Origin: Monoplex corrugatus
Lineage: Eukaryota; Mollusca; Gastropoda; Littorinimorpha; Ranellidae
NCBI GenBank assembly: GCA_030674185.1
Contig: CM060307.1
Coordinates: 48,491,181-48,555,180 of the forward strand
Direction: 5' to 3'
Length of the DNA stretch: 64,000 nucleotides
Shown: piece by piece, positions 1 through 64,000 of the stretch
How the letters are laid out: each line of letters opens with the position of its first letter
How positions within the stretch are numbered: the stretch's first letter is position 1
Made by a program: the position numbers and the translations under genes
The notes under the pieces: model-generated
The model's input: only the letters and a program-made list of their open reading frames with translations
Told to the model about the DNA's origin: nothing
Database searches by the model: none

Positions 1-204
1 GGAATACATAATTTAGTTTTAAACACAAACGTTTTACAAAGAAATAAAAAAAATCAGTTTTTAGTTTTATTCACACTTGTTTTGACCAAGTGATAAATGT
101 CTTATCACCTATATTCTGTCTACAGAATTTTGCGATGTGGTCCATGCACCTTCTCCCTGCCTCTATCTCTCTCTCATTTACACGAAGATGAGTACTCATG
201 TGAA

Positions 205-515
205 CTTTTGTTTTCATCATCATGTGCCCTGCCACATGGCGTTGGCAATCATGGCTCTCCATATGAATCTATCCCTCGCCGCTGCAAGTACATCTTCCAA
301 CCTCTGTGTCCTCAGCCACCCTGCAAGTCTGTCCAATATTTTCTCCCTTAGTATACCTGGTGTTCTCTTTTCCTCCAACTTTCATGTTGTGATCAGGTGA
401 TCTAATTCCCCTTTCCTCTTAAAATGTCCTATAAATGTTGCTTGTCTTTTCCTAATCTTCTACATAAATGATCTTCTTGTGTCTGCCTCCATCAAGACGG
501 TCTCGTTTGTTTACA
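205..515 (-). mobile_element. RTE-like LINE 3' tail (family C), 5'-truncated
   Basis: Read on the minus strand, this matches the other family-C tails at 1370-1640, 42700-43208 and 52983-53262: a region rich in Arg and Lys followed by a short ATG-type trinucleotide tail (tcatcatcat on + at about 216-225). The family encodes the C-terminal end of an endonuclease/reverse-transcriptase polyprotein after the RT domain. No catalytic motif remains. It splits an older dispersed repeat whose uninterrupted mate lies at 4040-4345. Confidence 0.6.
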
Positions 516-535
516 TTAGTTTTTTCTGCTTTGTT

Positions 536-703
536 GTTGTTGTTGTTAATATTGTTGTTGTTCTTGTTGTTGTTGTTATTGTTGTTGGGTTTTGTTGTTG
601 TTGTTTTTGTTTGGTTGTTTTTTGTTTGTTTGTTTGTTTGATTTTGTTTGTTTGTTTGGTTTGTTGTTGTTTTTGTTTTTGTTTGTTTGCTTGTTTGTAT
701 TTC

Positions 704-734
<31 letters not shown>

Positions 735-735
735 A
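536..735 (+). repeat. (GTT)n / T-rich low-complexity tract
   Basis: GTT and GTTT repeats grade into an uninterrupted T run of about 30 bases at 702-731. Open frames here translate to Val/Phe/Cys/Leu homopolymers and are not genes. Confidence 0.9.
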
Positions 736-908
736 ATCTCTGTAGCTGTGGCTGTGGCTGTATGCTACATTCTGTTGTCTTAATGAATACAGAGAAGAAA
801 ATGCATACACGTAAAATGAAAAATGCACAAATATATCTACCACTGGAAAATCATTGTTTCATCTTTTGATTGATGAATTTCAATCTCTTCCAGCTATTGT
901 GAACACAT

Positions 909-911
<3 letters not shown>

Positions 912-996
<85 letters not shown>

Positions 997-1013
997 CGCG
1001 CGTGTGTGTGTGA
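912..1013 (+). repeat. (TG)n-(CG)n-(TG)n microsatellite
   Basis: About 38 TG units are followed by a CG run and a short TG run. Alternating purine-pyrimidine tracts of this kind can adopt Z-DNA. Confidence 0.95.
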
Positions 1014-1369
1014 GTGGATTTGCCCAACCTGGTTCTGAACAAGTCAGCAGTACAGAACACATACCACTTACTGTACTGAAACCCAGAGAAAGTTGTAGAT
1101 GGGTTCAGTGGTACCAACATTGCTCAGTGCACTCACTCAGCTTGCAAGGACAACAACCCTGGGCGATGGTGGCGTGTTGATCTGATGGGGCACTTTGAGA
1201 TTCATGCTGTGGTCGTCACCTACGGAAGAGACTGCTGTGGTCAGTGGTTCTTACATTGTACAGCATATTCACAAGAATAAGAACAAAACTGAACAAACAA
1301 ACATACAAAGCAAAGAAACGAATGATTGACGAGCATGCAAGCTACTAAATCTAAAATGCAGACACAAGT

Positions 1370-1640
1370 AGATCACTCATAAGGAGATTAGGAAAAGACA
1401 GGCAACATTTATAGGCCATTTTATGAGGAAGGGGGGTTTGGAGCACCTGGTCACAACGGGAAAGCTGGAGAGAAAGAGAGCACCGGGTAGACCCAGGGAG
1501 AAAATGCTGGACGGGCTTGCAGAGTGGCTGGGGATGAGGGGGTTGGGAGAGATGCTAGGGGCAACGAGAGATAGAGACAGATGGAAGTCCATGATTGCCA
1601 GTGCCATGCGGCAGTGCACCTGATGATGATGATGATGATG
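1370..1640 (+). mobile_element. RTE-like LINE 3' tail (family C)
   Basis: A frame reading GKLERKRAPGRPREK (about 1460-1503) is the basic post-RT linker seen in RTE-type retrotransposon polyproteins. It ends just before a (GATGAT)n tail at 1621-1640, a 3' terminus of simple trinucleotide repeats rather than poly(A). The copy is 5'-truncated and lacks endonuclease and RT motifs. Confidence 0.65.
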
Positions 1641-2170
1641 TGAAAAACAGTGACATTTCCTTCGTTCTCCTAGTCCTATTAGAAGTGTGGTTGTTGAAGG
1701 GGCTCATGGGATACTGCAGCAGACAGGATCCTCCATCTCTGTGTCCCTGGGGGGCAGCAACAAACAGTTCAGGCATACTGAGATTGGTCCAGTCTTTGAT
1801 GTATTCTATCTAAACCTGCGTCTGTTAGTGTCAGTGACAGTCTTCCATATGGTGCCTGGAAAATGGTCTTTATTATTAAGTGCTCTATGGTTGGCACTTT
1901 ATCCACCAGTCACATATTTATCTAGAAATGATTAATAAAGGGTAAAACTGTTGGTGTGTTCTCTCTCTTAATCTGCCAATGATTCTTTTCATCATAGGGG
2001 ATGTGACATCAGAAATATAAGAATGAATAGCTGCCACCGCCATTGGTTACAGTAGTTGTTGTCTTAATCTAAAATCAGCATGTGCAGAACATACTCGATT
2101 GAACATATGTTTTTGATGCACTGTCAACTATGCAATATATTATACTGGTTCTTTGCCGACTTTTGTACAG

Positions 2171-2392
2171 GTCCAACTAATTTCAGTGTCTACGTGATGT
2201 CTAACGCGTCGGAGAGTAAGCATGACCCCAGTGACCTGTGTGTACACCACAGTGAGCATATTGGTCAGGGTGCCACTGTATGTCTGGAATGTAGTCAGCC
2301 AATCACTGGCCAGTACGTGTCATTGGTGTTGCTCACAGACTCTGAGCCACTCAACGTCTGTGAGATGAAAGTGCTTGGGAAGGCAGAGCCAG
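2171..2392 (+). CDS. F-type lectin (fucolectin-like) domain exon, orphan
   Basis: An open frame follows an acceptor (TTTTGTACAG, AG at 2169-2170) and ends at a plausible donor (CAG/GTAGAA, GT at 2393). The last part reads QPITGQYVSLVLL and LNVCEMKVLG, which is the C-terminal half of F-type (fucose-binding) lectin domains with their ECSQPITGRYV and CEM-V-G signatures. Two cysteines (CVHH and CLECS regions) fit the family's disulfide pattern. In molluscs this domain often sits in secreted lectins or in membrane receptors with EGF-like repeats. No partner exon was recognised upstream or downstream in the window. Reading past the donor gives a hydrophobic stretch ending in a stop at 2563-2565, so a terminal-exon reading cannot be excluded. 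It could be a gene fragment. Confidence 0.7.
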
Positions 2393-2785
2393 GTAGAAGA
2401 ATAACTGCCCTATCATTTGTTTGCACTTACATTATTATGATTATCGTAAATGATCTAATTTTGTCAGTTACTGCTCCATGCTTCAACTTATCCACGCCAT
2501 GTTTTGTGCTCACTCTTCAAACTGTTCTGTTCACAAGAAAACCTGATTTAACACAAACAAAATAATATATGATATATGTAAGGTTTATTTCGCTATAGGA
2601 TTGCTTTCTGTCGCACAATTGTTTCATGATTTCCTCTTTCAAATGTTCTCCCAGCAAACATACAATTAGTGGATACAGTGATGCTTCTGTTACTTCATTT
2701 TTTGTTTGTTTTTGGTTGTTTTTGTTGTTGCTGTTGTGGTTGTTGCTGTTTTTGTTCTTTTTTGTTTTTGTACGTGTGTGTAAGT

Positions 2786-2909
<124 letters not shown>

Positions 2910-3429
2910 GTTTGTTTGGTTTTTTGTTGTTGAACGATTTCAAAATATTTTCTTCTCGTCTGTTTTCATATTGTTAGATTCAGAGCAAATACCATTACAT
3001 TACATCTGTAACTGCAAATTAAAACAGTTAACTTTGTAAAAAAAAACAACTTGATGCTATGAACTGGTCATTTTGCAATATTTTCCAACTTTGATTTGAT
3101 CTCCTTTTCCAAGCTTTTTATTTGAGACATATTCAGATCTACAGAATGGCTTCAGCCAATACATAATTGTAATAAATGGTAATTAGTGGCTGCCTGTGAA
3201 AAGAGTAAGGACATTCTCTCCTGTCTGGGGTGACATCCAAAAGATTTGGATTACATGGATGATAATTGTCCCGTAAACCACTAAGCCATTCATTCATGCA
3301 ATTTGGCTGTTTGTGTGCGTAGTTATTTCCTATCCGTGTTCGTTTCAGCTGTTTAACAATAATCACTTTCCTGGTTGGCTAGAGGCACCTGTCAGTTCAT
3401 TGTATGTGCATGTTTAGCTAATAACACGT

Positions 3430-3547
3430 ACAGTTCCATCCACACACTCAAGCTCAAGACAACAACTCCATTACACAGCATCTGTGGCGTCAGTGCCTAT
3501 AAACGTTATTCCAAACGAGGAGACGCCATCGTGAGAAACTGAAACTG
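3430..3547 (+). mobile_element. 3' fragment of long tRNA-derived SINE (SINE1)
   Basis: The segment ends in a GAGACGCCATCGTGAGAAAC-type terminus followed by CTGAAACTG. This matches the 3' ends of the longer SINE1 copies at 12862, 26561 and 48250. Only the 3' module is present. Confidence 0.45.
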
Positions 3548-4039
3548 TAGTGACACATAATTTCACAAAGTTGTATTTGTATGAGTGAATCTCAAGGTCA
3601 CAACAAAAGAGAATAATTGATTATATGCTCGTGTGTATAGACAATAATTAAAAACATATTACACTAATGACATTATTATGATATATGTTTTGTTCATTTA
3701 TTTCCCAGGTCACCTAGTATGTCAATAATGATTACATTTTTAGTATGTCACATCTCTCCAGCGGTCAAACTACCTGTGAGTATGCTTCATCAGAATCATA
3801 TCAATTGAAGAAACATTTCGATGCGATTCGTACCATGAAAATTAAAGACACAAGGGACACTCTTTTAACTTAGTAGTTCAATTTGGAAGGTCAGACGTCA
3901 TCATTGACTATTGTTTTACCATTCTCAGTCACAAGTTCAACAGATCTTTTAATGTAAAGACGAAAGTTTTAGACAGAATATTTTTTTTATTCAGTGTTAT
4001 TCTGACTAATCAATTAACGTTTGATCACATACATTATGA

Positions 4040-4345
4040 CAACATAATTGCGCTGTGTGTTCCATACATTTTCTTCCTGCCTCCATCTCTCTCTCTCTCT
4101 CTCATTTACACTCAGATGTGAGTACTCACGAGCAAGGTTTTCTTATGTTAGCTCTTTTCTGCGTTGTTTTCCTTTACTGATCTCTTTGGATATATGTTAC
4201 ATTCTGTTGTCTTAATGAATAAAGACAAGCAAATGCCTGTGCGTCAGATGAAAAAGACACCAATATTTCTACCATTGGCAAATCGTTGTTTCATTTATTG
4301 TATGAATAATTTCTTTCTCTCTGGCTGTTGTAAACATATATATGT
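4040..4345 (+). repeat. Uninterrupted copy of dispersed repeat
   Basis: Mate of the split copy at 97-205 plus 740-915. It shows the pre-insertion arrangement of that repeat. Non-coding. Confidence 0.5.
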
Positions 4346-4366
4346 GTGTCTAAACTGCTTATTCCT

Positions 4367-4425
4367 TTCGATCTCTCTGCCGCTTTTGACACCATTGATC
4401 GCACCATCCTTCTCCTTCCATCTGA
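4367..4425 (+). mobile_element. LINE reverse-transcriptase scrap (domain A)
   Basis: Frame + from 4367 reads FDLSAAFDTIDRTILL. This is the conserved catalytic block A of CR1/jockey-type non-LTR reverse transcriptases, carrying the first catalytic Asp. Only about 20 codons are recognisable; both flanks are anonymous. It is a small ancient fragment. Confidence 0.6.
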
Positions 4426-4439
4426 CCACACTTTTGAAA

Positions 4440-5146
4440 TGAAGGTTGTGTTCTCTTTCTTTGTTATTCTTCAATCTTCAATACGTAAGGTCAGCCGTCA
4501 TCCTTGACTGTTGTTGACCTGTGTGCGCAGAGGCGTAGGATAAAACACAAAAATAGGTCTATTTGGGACAACAAAAGGATGGAGGGGGATCTAAGGTGGC
4601 CTCAAAACCCCAACCGCTTACTCCTGAGTTCAGCTCCGGGGCAACGTGTTACGGCAGGAAAAAAAAAAGTGATGCTGCTTCTTATGTATCACAACTGTCC
4701 AATGTCATCAGTTGGCATTCATTATACATAATTTCTAAACTGATGATTCCATCTGAACACATGACGCAGGAACAATAAAGCCTACTTATATCTCAACTAT
4801 TTATGGCACAGTCTGAGTCAAACTTGAGAACGTATTTCATGTTATTGGCCTTTGGGAATTATCTAAGAGACAGTCATCGCAAATGGACAAGTCCCTCAAC
4901 ACACACCCCCCTCACACACACAAATTTGCCAGTGATTATCTGGCAAACTGCGTGAAAACCTGTGCGATGGCAAGGTCTTGAAATGGGGAGGGGAACAGGA
5001 CCTGTGCAACACTTGACACCACCAGAATGACTGTAACATTTAAAACTGACCGAAGATACCAAATTTTCGTATCACAGATGGGGACTGAACTCGACGCCAA
5101 AGATCTCGAGTTCACGGCTGTACCATGTATCTACAGCGCTCATCTG

Positions 5147-5182
<36 letters not shown>

Positions 5183-6720
5183 CCGTGGGAAAACTGGACG
5201 AAAATATTCGTTCAAATCATTCGACAAGCACTATAATGTGTTGAATGAGCAGAAATACTATTGTTATAGTTGAAAACTTTCAACAAGATAAGATCTTCGT
5301 ATCGTTTTGGAACACGATTCTTTTTCTGCAGTTCGCTCCTCGTTTCCTAGTTATTTAGTGGACTGCAACCTTAAAGTTGCTGGAGTGCAGCCTTCTACCC
5401 CTTTTCCGGTAGTGACGCCACTTCCTCCTTGTTCACGAACACATGGGTTCCGATCGGACTGTGTTTTGTGAAAGAATCTGAGACGTCTGTTAAAAGTAAA
5501 CACAGAAGGTGGGTGAGAGACTGAAGGATGAGCTTTTTCTGATGCAACAATGTTGTATGTAGTCTTATATGGAAGCATATGAGCCCATCCTTTGATTCTA
5601 TCAGGGTGTAAACTACTAACCACTACTACTTGGTAGTCTACTTATTACTACTAATAAGTCTAGATCTAGTACTAGTCTAAATGTACTTAGTATTATTGCG
5701 ATTGTTAGTAGTAGTACACTACTACTACTATGTACTACAGTACTAGAGTAAGGTTTAACAGTTGATGTCATTGTTGATTGTATGATGGTTTTCAGTTTTC
5801 ATTGTTTTGTAGTATCTAACTCTAATTGTAGGGTAAATGCGGTCCCTTTCAGTTTCTTTTTTAACTCAGTCAGTCAATGGCGTTGTAGTCAAAATGGTTT
5901 CGCTCTTCCCTCAAATCAAACGATTTTGACCAAAATTAAAAAATAAAGTTATCAAAAGTCAACCACAGGTAGCACACACCTGAGTTATGAAACAAAGATT
6001 AAAGCCTATCAATAATATATCAGACTCAGACTGTCAGAGTCTTGTTAAATGACAGAAAAATCCTTTTATTATAATACATGATCAAAGGGATAAAATTACG
6101 CAGATATCTGAGGGTTCCACAAAAATAATGATTTTGGTTTACTCCAGAAAAATCAATGTGCGCTGGTTGTTGGTTTCAGATGATGTTATACATGTATGCA
6201 AGAAGTAGTTGAAAGTACTAGAAACCCATATATCTGGTAAGACTCCATTAAGTTTAATATTTTTAAAGGAACCTTCAGAATGAGACCAGTATTTGACATT
6301 CAGCATGTGGATTAATTAGGGTCTATTTTTAACCATTTCAATATGAGTCAACCTACATTGTGACTATCAGTGGTGAGTGACATGGCCAGTGATAATGGTC
6401 CTATGGATTCGATAAGGCCTATAAAATCCACTCTTTTTTAGAAATAAGATTGTGATTTATGTGGCATCAGTGGCATTGATTTAAATGTGTGTGCCATTCT
6501 GGTTCATCGTAGGCAGTTGTGAGTTTGAAGATTTTGTCAGGGCTAGTGCTTGTCCAATGTTCTTGATATTTAGACTGAGATATTACTGGAACCACTGTAG
6601 ACCTTTGCTGTACATTCTCACTACCTGCTCAATATCTCTGCTTAAGGTTTTGCTGTGAGGTTGCCAGATAATGTGTGCATATCTGACTTAGGGCGTTAGG
6701 CTATACCATAGTAGGATCTT
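4440..6720. other. Anonymous intergenic region
   Basis: No gene was recognised. Visible features are a run of about 30 A at 5151-5180 and a TAGTACTA-rich palindromic patch at about 5630-5750. There is also a somewhat GC-richer stretch at 5380-5470 with a CCACTTCCTCC motif that resembles an ETS site but has no supporting transcript evidence. Confidence 0.5.
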
Positions 6721-6722
6721 AT

Positions 6723-6804
6723 AGTTACACAGTTTGAAAAATCGTACAGTAGTTACACAGTTTGAAAAATCGTACAGAATCTTACAGTTACACAGTTTGA
6801 AAAA
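6723..6804 (+). repeat. Three tandem copies of a 27-30 bp unit
   Basis: The unit AGTTACACAGTTTGAAAAA recurs three times, at about 6723, 6750 and 6786, with small changes after the core. Confidence 0.85.
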
Positions 6805-6834
6805 GAAGTTCCTGTCCAGGAAGTCTGATCTTCC

Positions 6835-6838
<4 letters not shown>

Positions 6839-6892
<54 letters not shown>
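6839..6892 (+). repeat. (TG)n microsatellite
   Basis: About 27 perfect TG units. Confidence 0.95.
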
Positions 6893-6893
<1 letters not shown>

Positions 6894-6989
6894 TCCAGAC
6901 AGGTTGTATGTCTGTACATATTCTTGCAGTGAAATAATATGGTTCAGACTCAGAGTAGACTATTGTATAATATAATCAAATTAAAAAAG

Positions 6990-7920
6990 AGAATGAATGC
7001 CAGGGACCGTATTATAAAGTAAAGCAAATTTATGAGTTAAATTTGGGAATATCAACATGTGGTAACCTGAGGGTGCAAGGTCTAGTGAATAGGGTGGGTG
7101 GTCATTGATTTCAAAACCACCTTCATGACTGGTAGCCCTGGCAGCAGATGTTGTGTGTACATGCTGGTTGTCTTGATGAAGAAACATTCCTTGTGTTACC
7201 TTTCTTTTGTGTTTTGTGATGATAGCTGAATGAAGTTGACATAGCAAGGAAACATATTCTCTGTTGATTGTTAGACACATTTCAAGGTAGCCTAGAAGCA
7301 GAATTCTGTCAGACTCCCAGAAAACAGTAGCCAAAACCATACCAGCAGAACTAGAAGAAGTGATGCTTGCCTTCCTTGGAAGGGGATAATCAAGATGCTT
7401 CCATTCTTTGATTTTTCTTTGCTCTCTGGGGTAATGTGGTGGATTTTTATTTCATCAAAAGTAACAAATCGGTCAGTGAGAACTGGTGGATTAGCTTCAG
7501 AATGTTGTAGATTGTCTCTGGACAGGGTGAATTTTGCACATTTCTGCTCTTCTGTCATAAGTTTTGGTACTCACCTTTGCCATTTGCATGACTATAGACT
7601 AGTAATAGTATAATATATTCAGAACTCTGTCATGTTTACCTGGTCATTGGCTGTTTTCAGCCTTCCACTGCCTTGCTCATCATGAAGGCCTCTCACTCTC
7701 CAAAGACTTTGATTATACCATTTAAAAACTGATGAATAGGAATGCTCATTCTCCCCTAGTACACCTGCACTAGATTGTGGTAGGTTTCTGTAGTAGTCTT
7801 GACATTTTTCTGGCAAAATGAAATGACATGCCATGCTGAGTAATCCTTTCTTTTTTAGGAAACAAGGGGTGTGACGTATTGAAACCTTATGATGCCACAT
7901 CAAATGTGATGTCAATACTC
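6990..7920 (-). pseudogene. Mariner-family transposase, inactivated
   Basis: On the minus strand three frame-shifted segments line up in order with a Tc1/mariner transposase. They are a helix-turn-helix part (VFKWYNQ with a following SGRLKTA, about 7690-7760), the first catalytic block (FVTFDEIKIHHITPESK, about 7420-7475), and the region with FLHQDNQHVHTTS followed by HPPYSLDLAPSGYH (about 7050-7190). DD34D transposases need three acidic residues; the third, normally in LAPSDYH, is Gly here, so the protein would be dead even without the frameshifts. No convincing terminal inverted repeats were found; a GGACTTTTGGAACACCCCAC stretch near 8010-8030 resembles one mariner end but has no partner. 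Confidence 0.8.
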
Positions 7921-8687
7921 ATGATTAGTGTGCAGCCTCCTGAGATGCACATGCATAATATATATCATTATGTGTTCAGATTTCAGTTTGTAACTAAACT
8001 TTTTCTAGATGAGGCTGAGGACTTTTGGAACACCCCACATAAATGAATGTATGATCTAGATCTATAGTCTTTTTAGTGTGATGCTTGGACCAGGTGCCTG
8101 TCACATCCTCTGTCCATGTTTCAGTCATATCACAGCAGCATCACTTTTAAGCATAGAGGATCATTTTTAACTGCACTATAATTCGTGAGTAACAACAGTA
8201 CATTTGATTGTGAGAAATAATGAAAATATTTTTAATAAGAGCAGTGCTTAGCTTAAATTATAATTGTTAGATAACACAAACATTCAATATCACACAGTAT
8301 TGGAGGTTGCTTTACTGCACAGTGAAAATTAAAAAAGAATTGATTCAGAGTACAGTGAAACTCCGAGAAACTGAAATTGAAATTGAAAAAATGAATTGAT
8401 GTATTGAGACTGAGAGAAAGAGAGAATTGAAAAGTGAGATTATTTACAGATGCTTAACAAATTAAAAGCAGTTTGTGAATCCATTGTCACAAAAAGAAAT
8501 GAAATTACATTAACAATTGATGTGAGTTACACTTGTAGTACATGGAAATTGGAATCATCTATGCATCGATGGCTGTCAGATGATTTCATGAACAAACGAA
8601 ACTTAAAAGTTACAAGTTTGAGTGAGTTTGTGCACTCATTTTGTTATTTGGTGATGGTACTGTTTCAGCAGTTCTCTTTTGTTTTAG
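7921..8687. promoter_or_regulatory. Region upstream of RRP12 start (putative 5' UTR/promoter)
   Basis: No coding exon was recognised. A strong pyrimidine tract with AG (TTCTCTTTTGTTTTAG, ending 8687) sits 15 nt before the RRP12 ATG. It suggests either a 5' UTR intron acceptor or the initiator region itself. Neither a TATA box nor a defined start site could be assigned. Confidence 0.3.
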
Positions 8688-8702
8688 ATTTCTTTGGACA
8701 AA

Positions 8703-63461
<54,759 letters not shown>

Positions 63462-63854
63462 GTGAGACATGGATTTGTTGCCTCCTTTCATTCTTTGCTG
63501 TTGTTGTTGCTGTTGATGTTGTTTTTGTTGCTGCTGCTGTTGCTGTTGTTGTTGTGGCTGTTGCTGTCGGCCATCATGCTGTGTGGATATGGGTGTGTGT
63601 GTATGAATGTATATAGGTGTGTGTGTCGGTGTGGGGGCGTGTGTGTATATGCATGTATTAACTGTTTATTTGTTATTTCTCATTTCTTACTTGTTTATTT
63701 ATCTACATACTCCTTTATCTTTTATTTATTTACTTACTTACTGACCTACTTACTGACCTACTTACTGACTTACTTTCTTACTTTACTTTCTTTCTTACTT
63801 ACCTACCTACTTATTTCATCATTTCTTTCCTTGGGAGTGAATTACAGACTGGCG
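63462..63854 (+). repeat. Intron 27: (GTT/GCT)n, (TG)n and (TTAC)n tracts
   Basis: GTTGTTGCTG repeats at 63495-63570, TGTG at 63592-63650, CTTACTTAC-type repeats at 63700-63812. Not coding. Confidence 0.88.
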
Positions 63855-64000
63855 GGGCTATGATTTAAGGAAATATTGTCTTCACCTTGTTGATAGGCAA
63901 CTGAAGATTTGTGTATTGACTTGGAAGGGAGGTGGGCTTTCTGTCATATGAGACAAGTTTATACTGAGTAGCTAGTTGTTTTGAGATTCAGACCTTTAGT
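63855..64000 (+). repeat. Dispersed repeat, mate of 33745-33912
   Basis: AATATTGTCTTCACCTTGTT, GATAGGCAACTGA, TTTCTGTCATATGAGAC and GAGTAGCTAGTTGT align with the earlier copy. It runs off the window. Confidence 0.75.

Larger units (their letters stand above)
97..915 (+). repeat. Dispersed repeat interrupted by LINE tail and T-rich expansion
   Basis: Segments at about 97-205 and 740-915 align in the same order with 4040-4345; shared landmarks are the CTCTCTCTCATTTACAC block and the TACATTCTGTTGTCTTAATG block. In this copy the LINE tail (205-515) and a GTT/T expansion separate the two halves. The family is unidentified and no coding potential was seen. Confidence 0.5.

Noticed and set aside
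5075..5182. Possible tRNA-derived SINE next to a 30-base A run
   Set aside because: A GAGTTCAGTCCC-like B box can be read on the minus strand, but the A run is on the plus strand and no A box or second copy was found.
5380..5470. Possible RRP12 promoter or first non-coding exon
   Set aside because: Slightly higher GC and an ETS-like motif only; no transcript evidence and more than 3 kb from the start codon.

Overview
The window is eukaryotic: AT-rich, gene-poor DNA with introns, GT-AG splice sites, many microsatellites and a heavy load of transposable elements. The content fits a mollusc, probably a gastropod. The grounds are an F-type lectin (fucolectin-like) exon, RTE, CR1-like and DIRS-like retrotransposons, a mariner remnant, and a ribosome-biogenesis gene stretched by long repeat-filled introns. 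This assignment is inference; no species-diagnostic sequence was recognised.

The one well-supported gene is RRP12 (ribosomal RNA processing 12 homologue) on the + strand. Its start codon is at 8703 and 27 coding exons can be traced to 63461. The gene then runs off the right edge. The exons sum to about 1,053 codons, compared with roughly 1,300 for the human protein, so the C-terminal basic tail is missing. All exon joins keep phase except in exons 11, 12 and 13. Each of those needs one base added to or removed from a C run, so the record carries either assembly indels or a damaged allele.

Layout: 1-2100 holds retrotransposon tails and simple repeats. 2171-2392 is an orphan F-type lectin exon. 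2400-8700 has no recognisable gene apart from a dead mariner (about 6990-7920) and a scrap of LINE reverse transcriptase (4367-4425). 8703-63461 is RRP12. Its introns contain: a nested LINE-in-LINE insertion with a 16-bp target duplication (19369-24030); three more copies of the outer LINE, all on the minus strand; a DIRS-type reverse transcriptase/RNase H remnant (56710-58060); about a dozen copies of a short piggyBac-like MITE ending CCCTTTGACTCC; a long tRNA-derived SINE; a second tRNA-derived SINE; a recurrent TATA-bearing repeat; palindromic foldback retroposons; a 276-bp MITE with perfect 14-bp TIRs; and a polyadenylated retrocopy.

The most unusual signal is that five RRP12 splice sites (exon 3 donor; exon 16, 17, 25 and 27 acceptors) each lie in the exon-proximal unit of a tandem array, so near-copies of the splice site are repeated through the neighbouring intron. 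At exon 17 the duplicated stretch includes the start of the exon and stays in frame through three copies. At exon 3 the array is open in the exon's own reading frame for about 198 codons.
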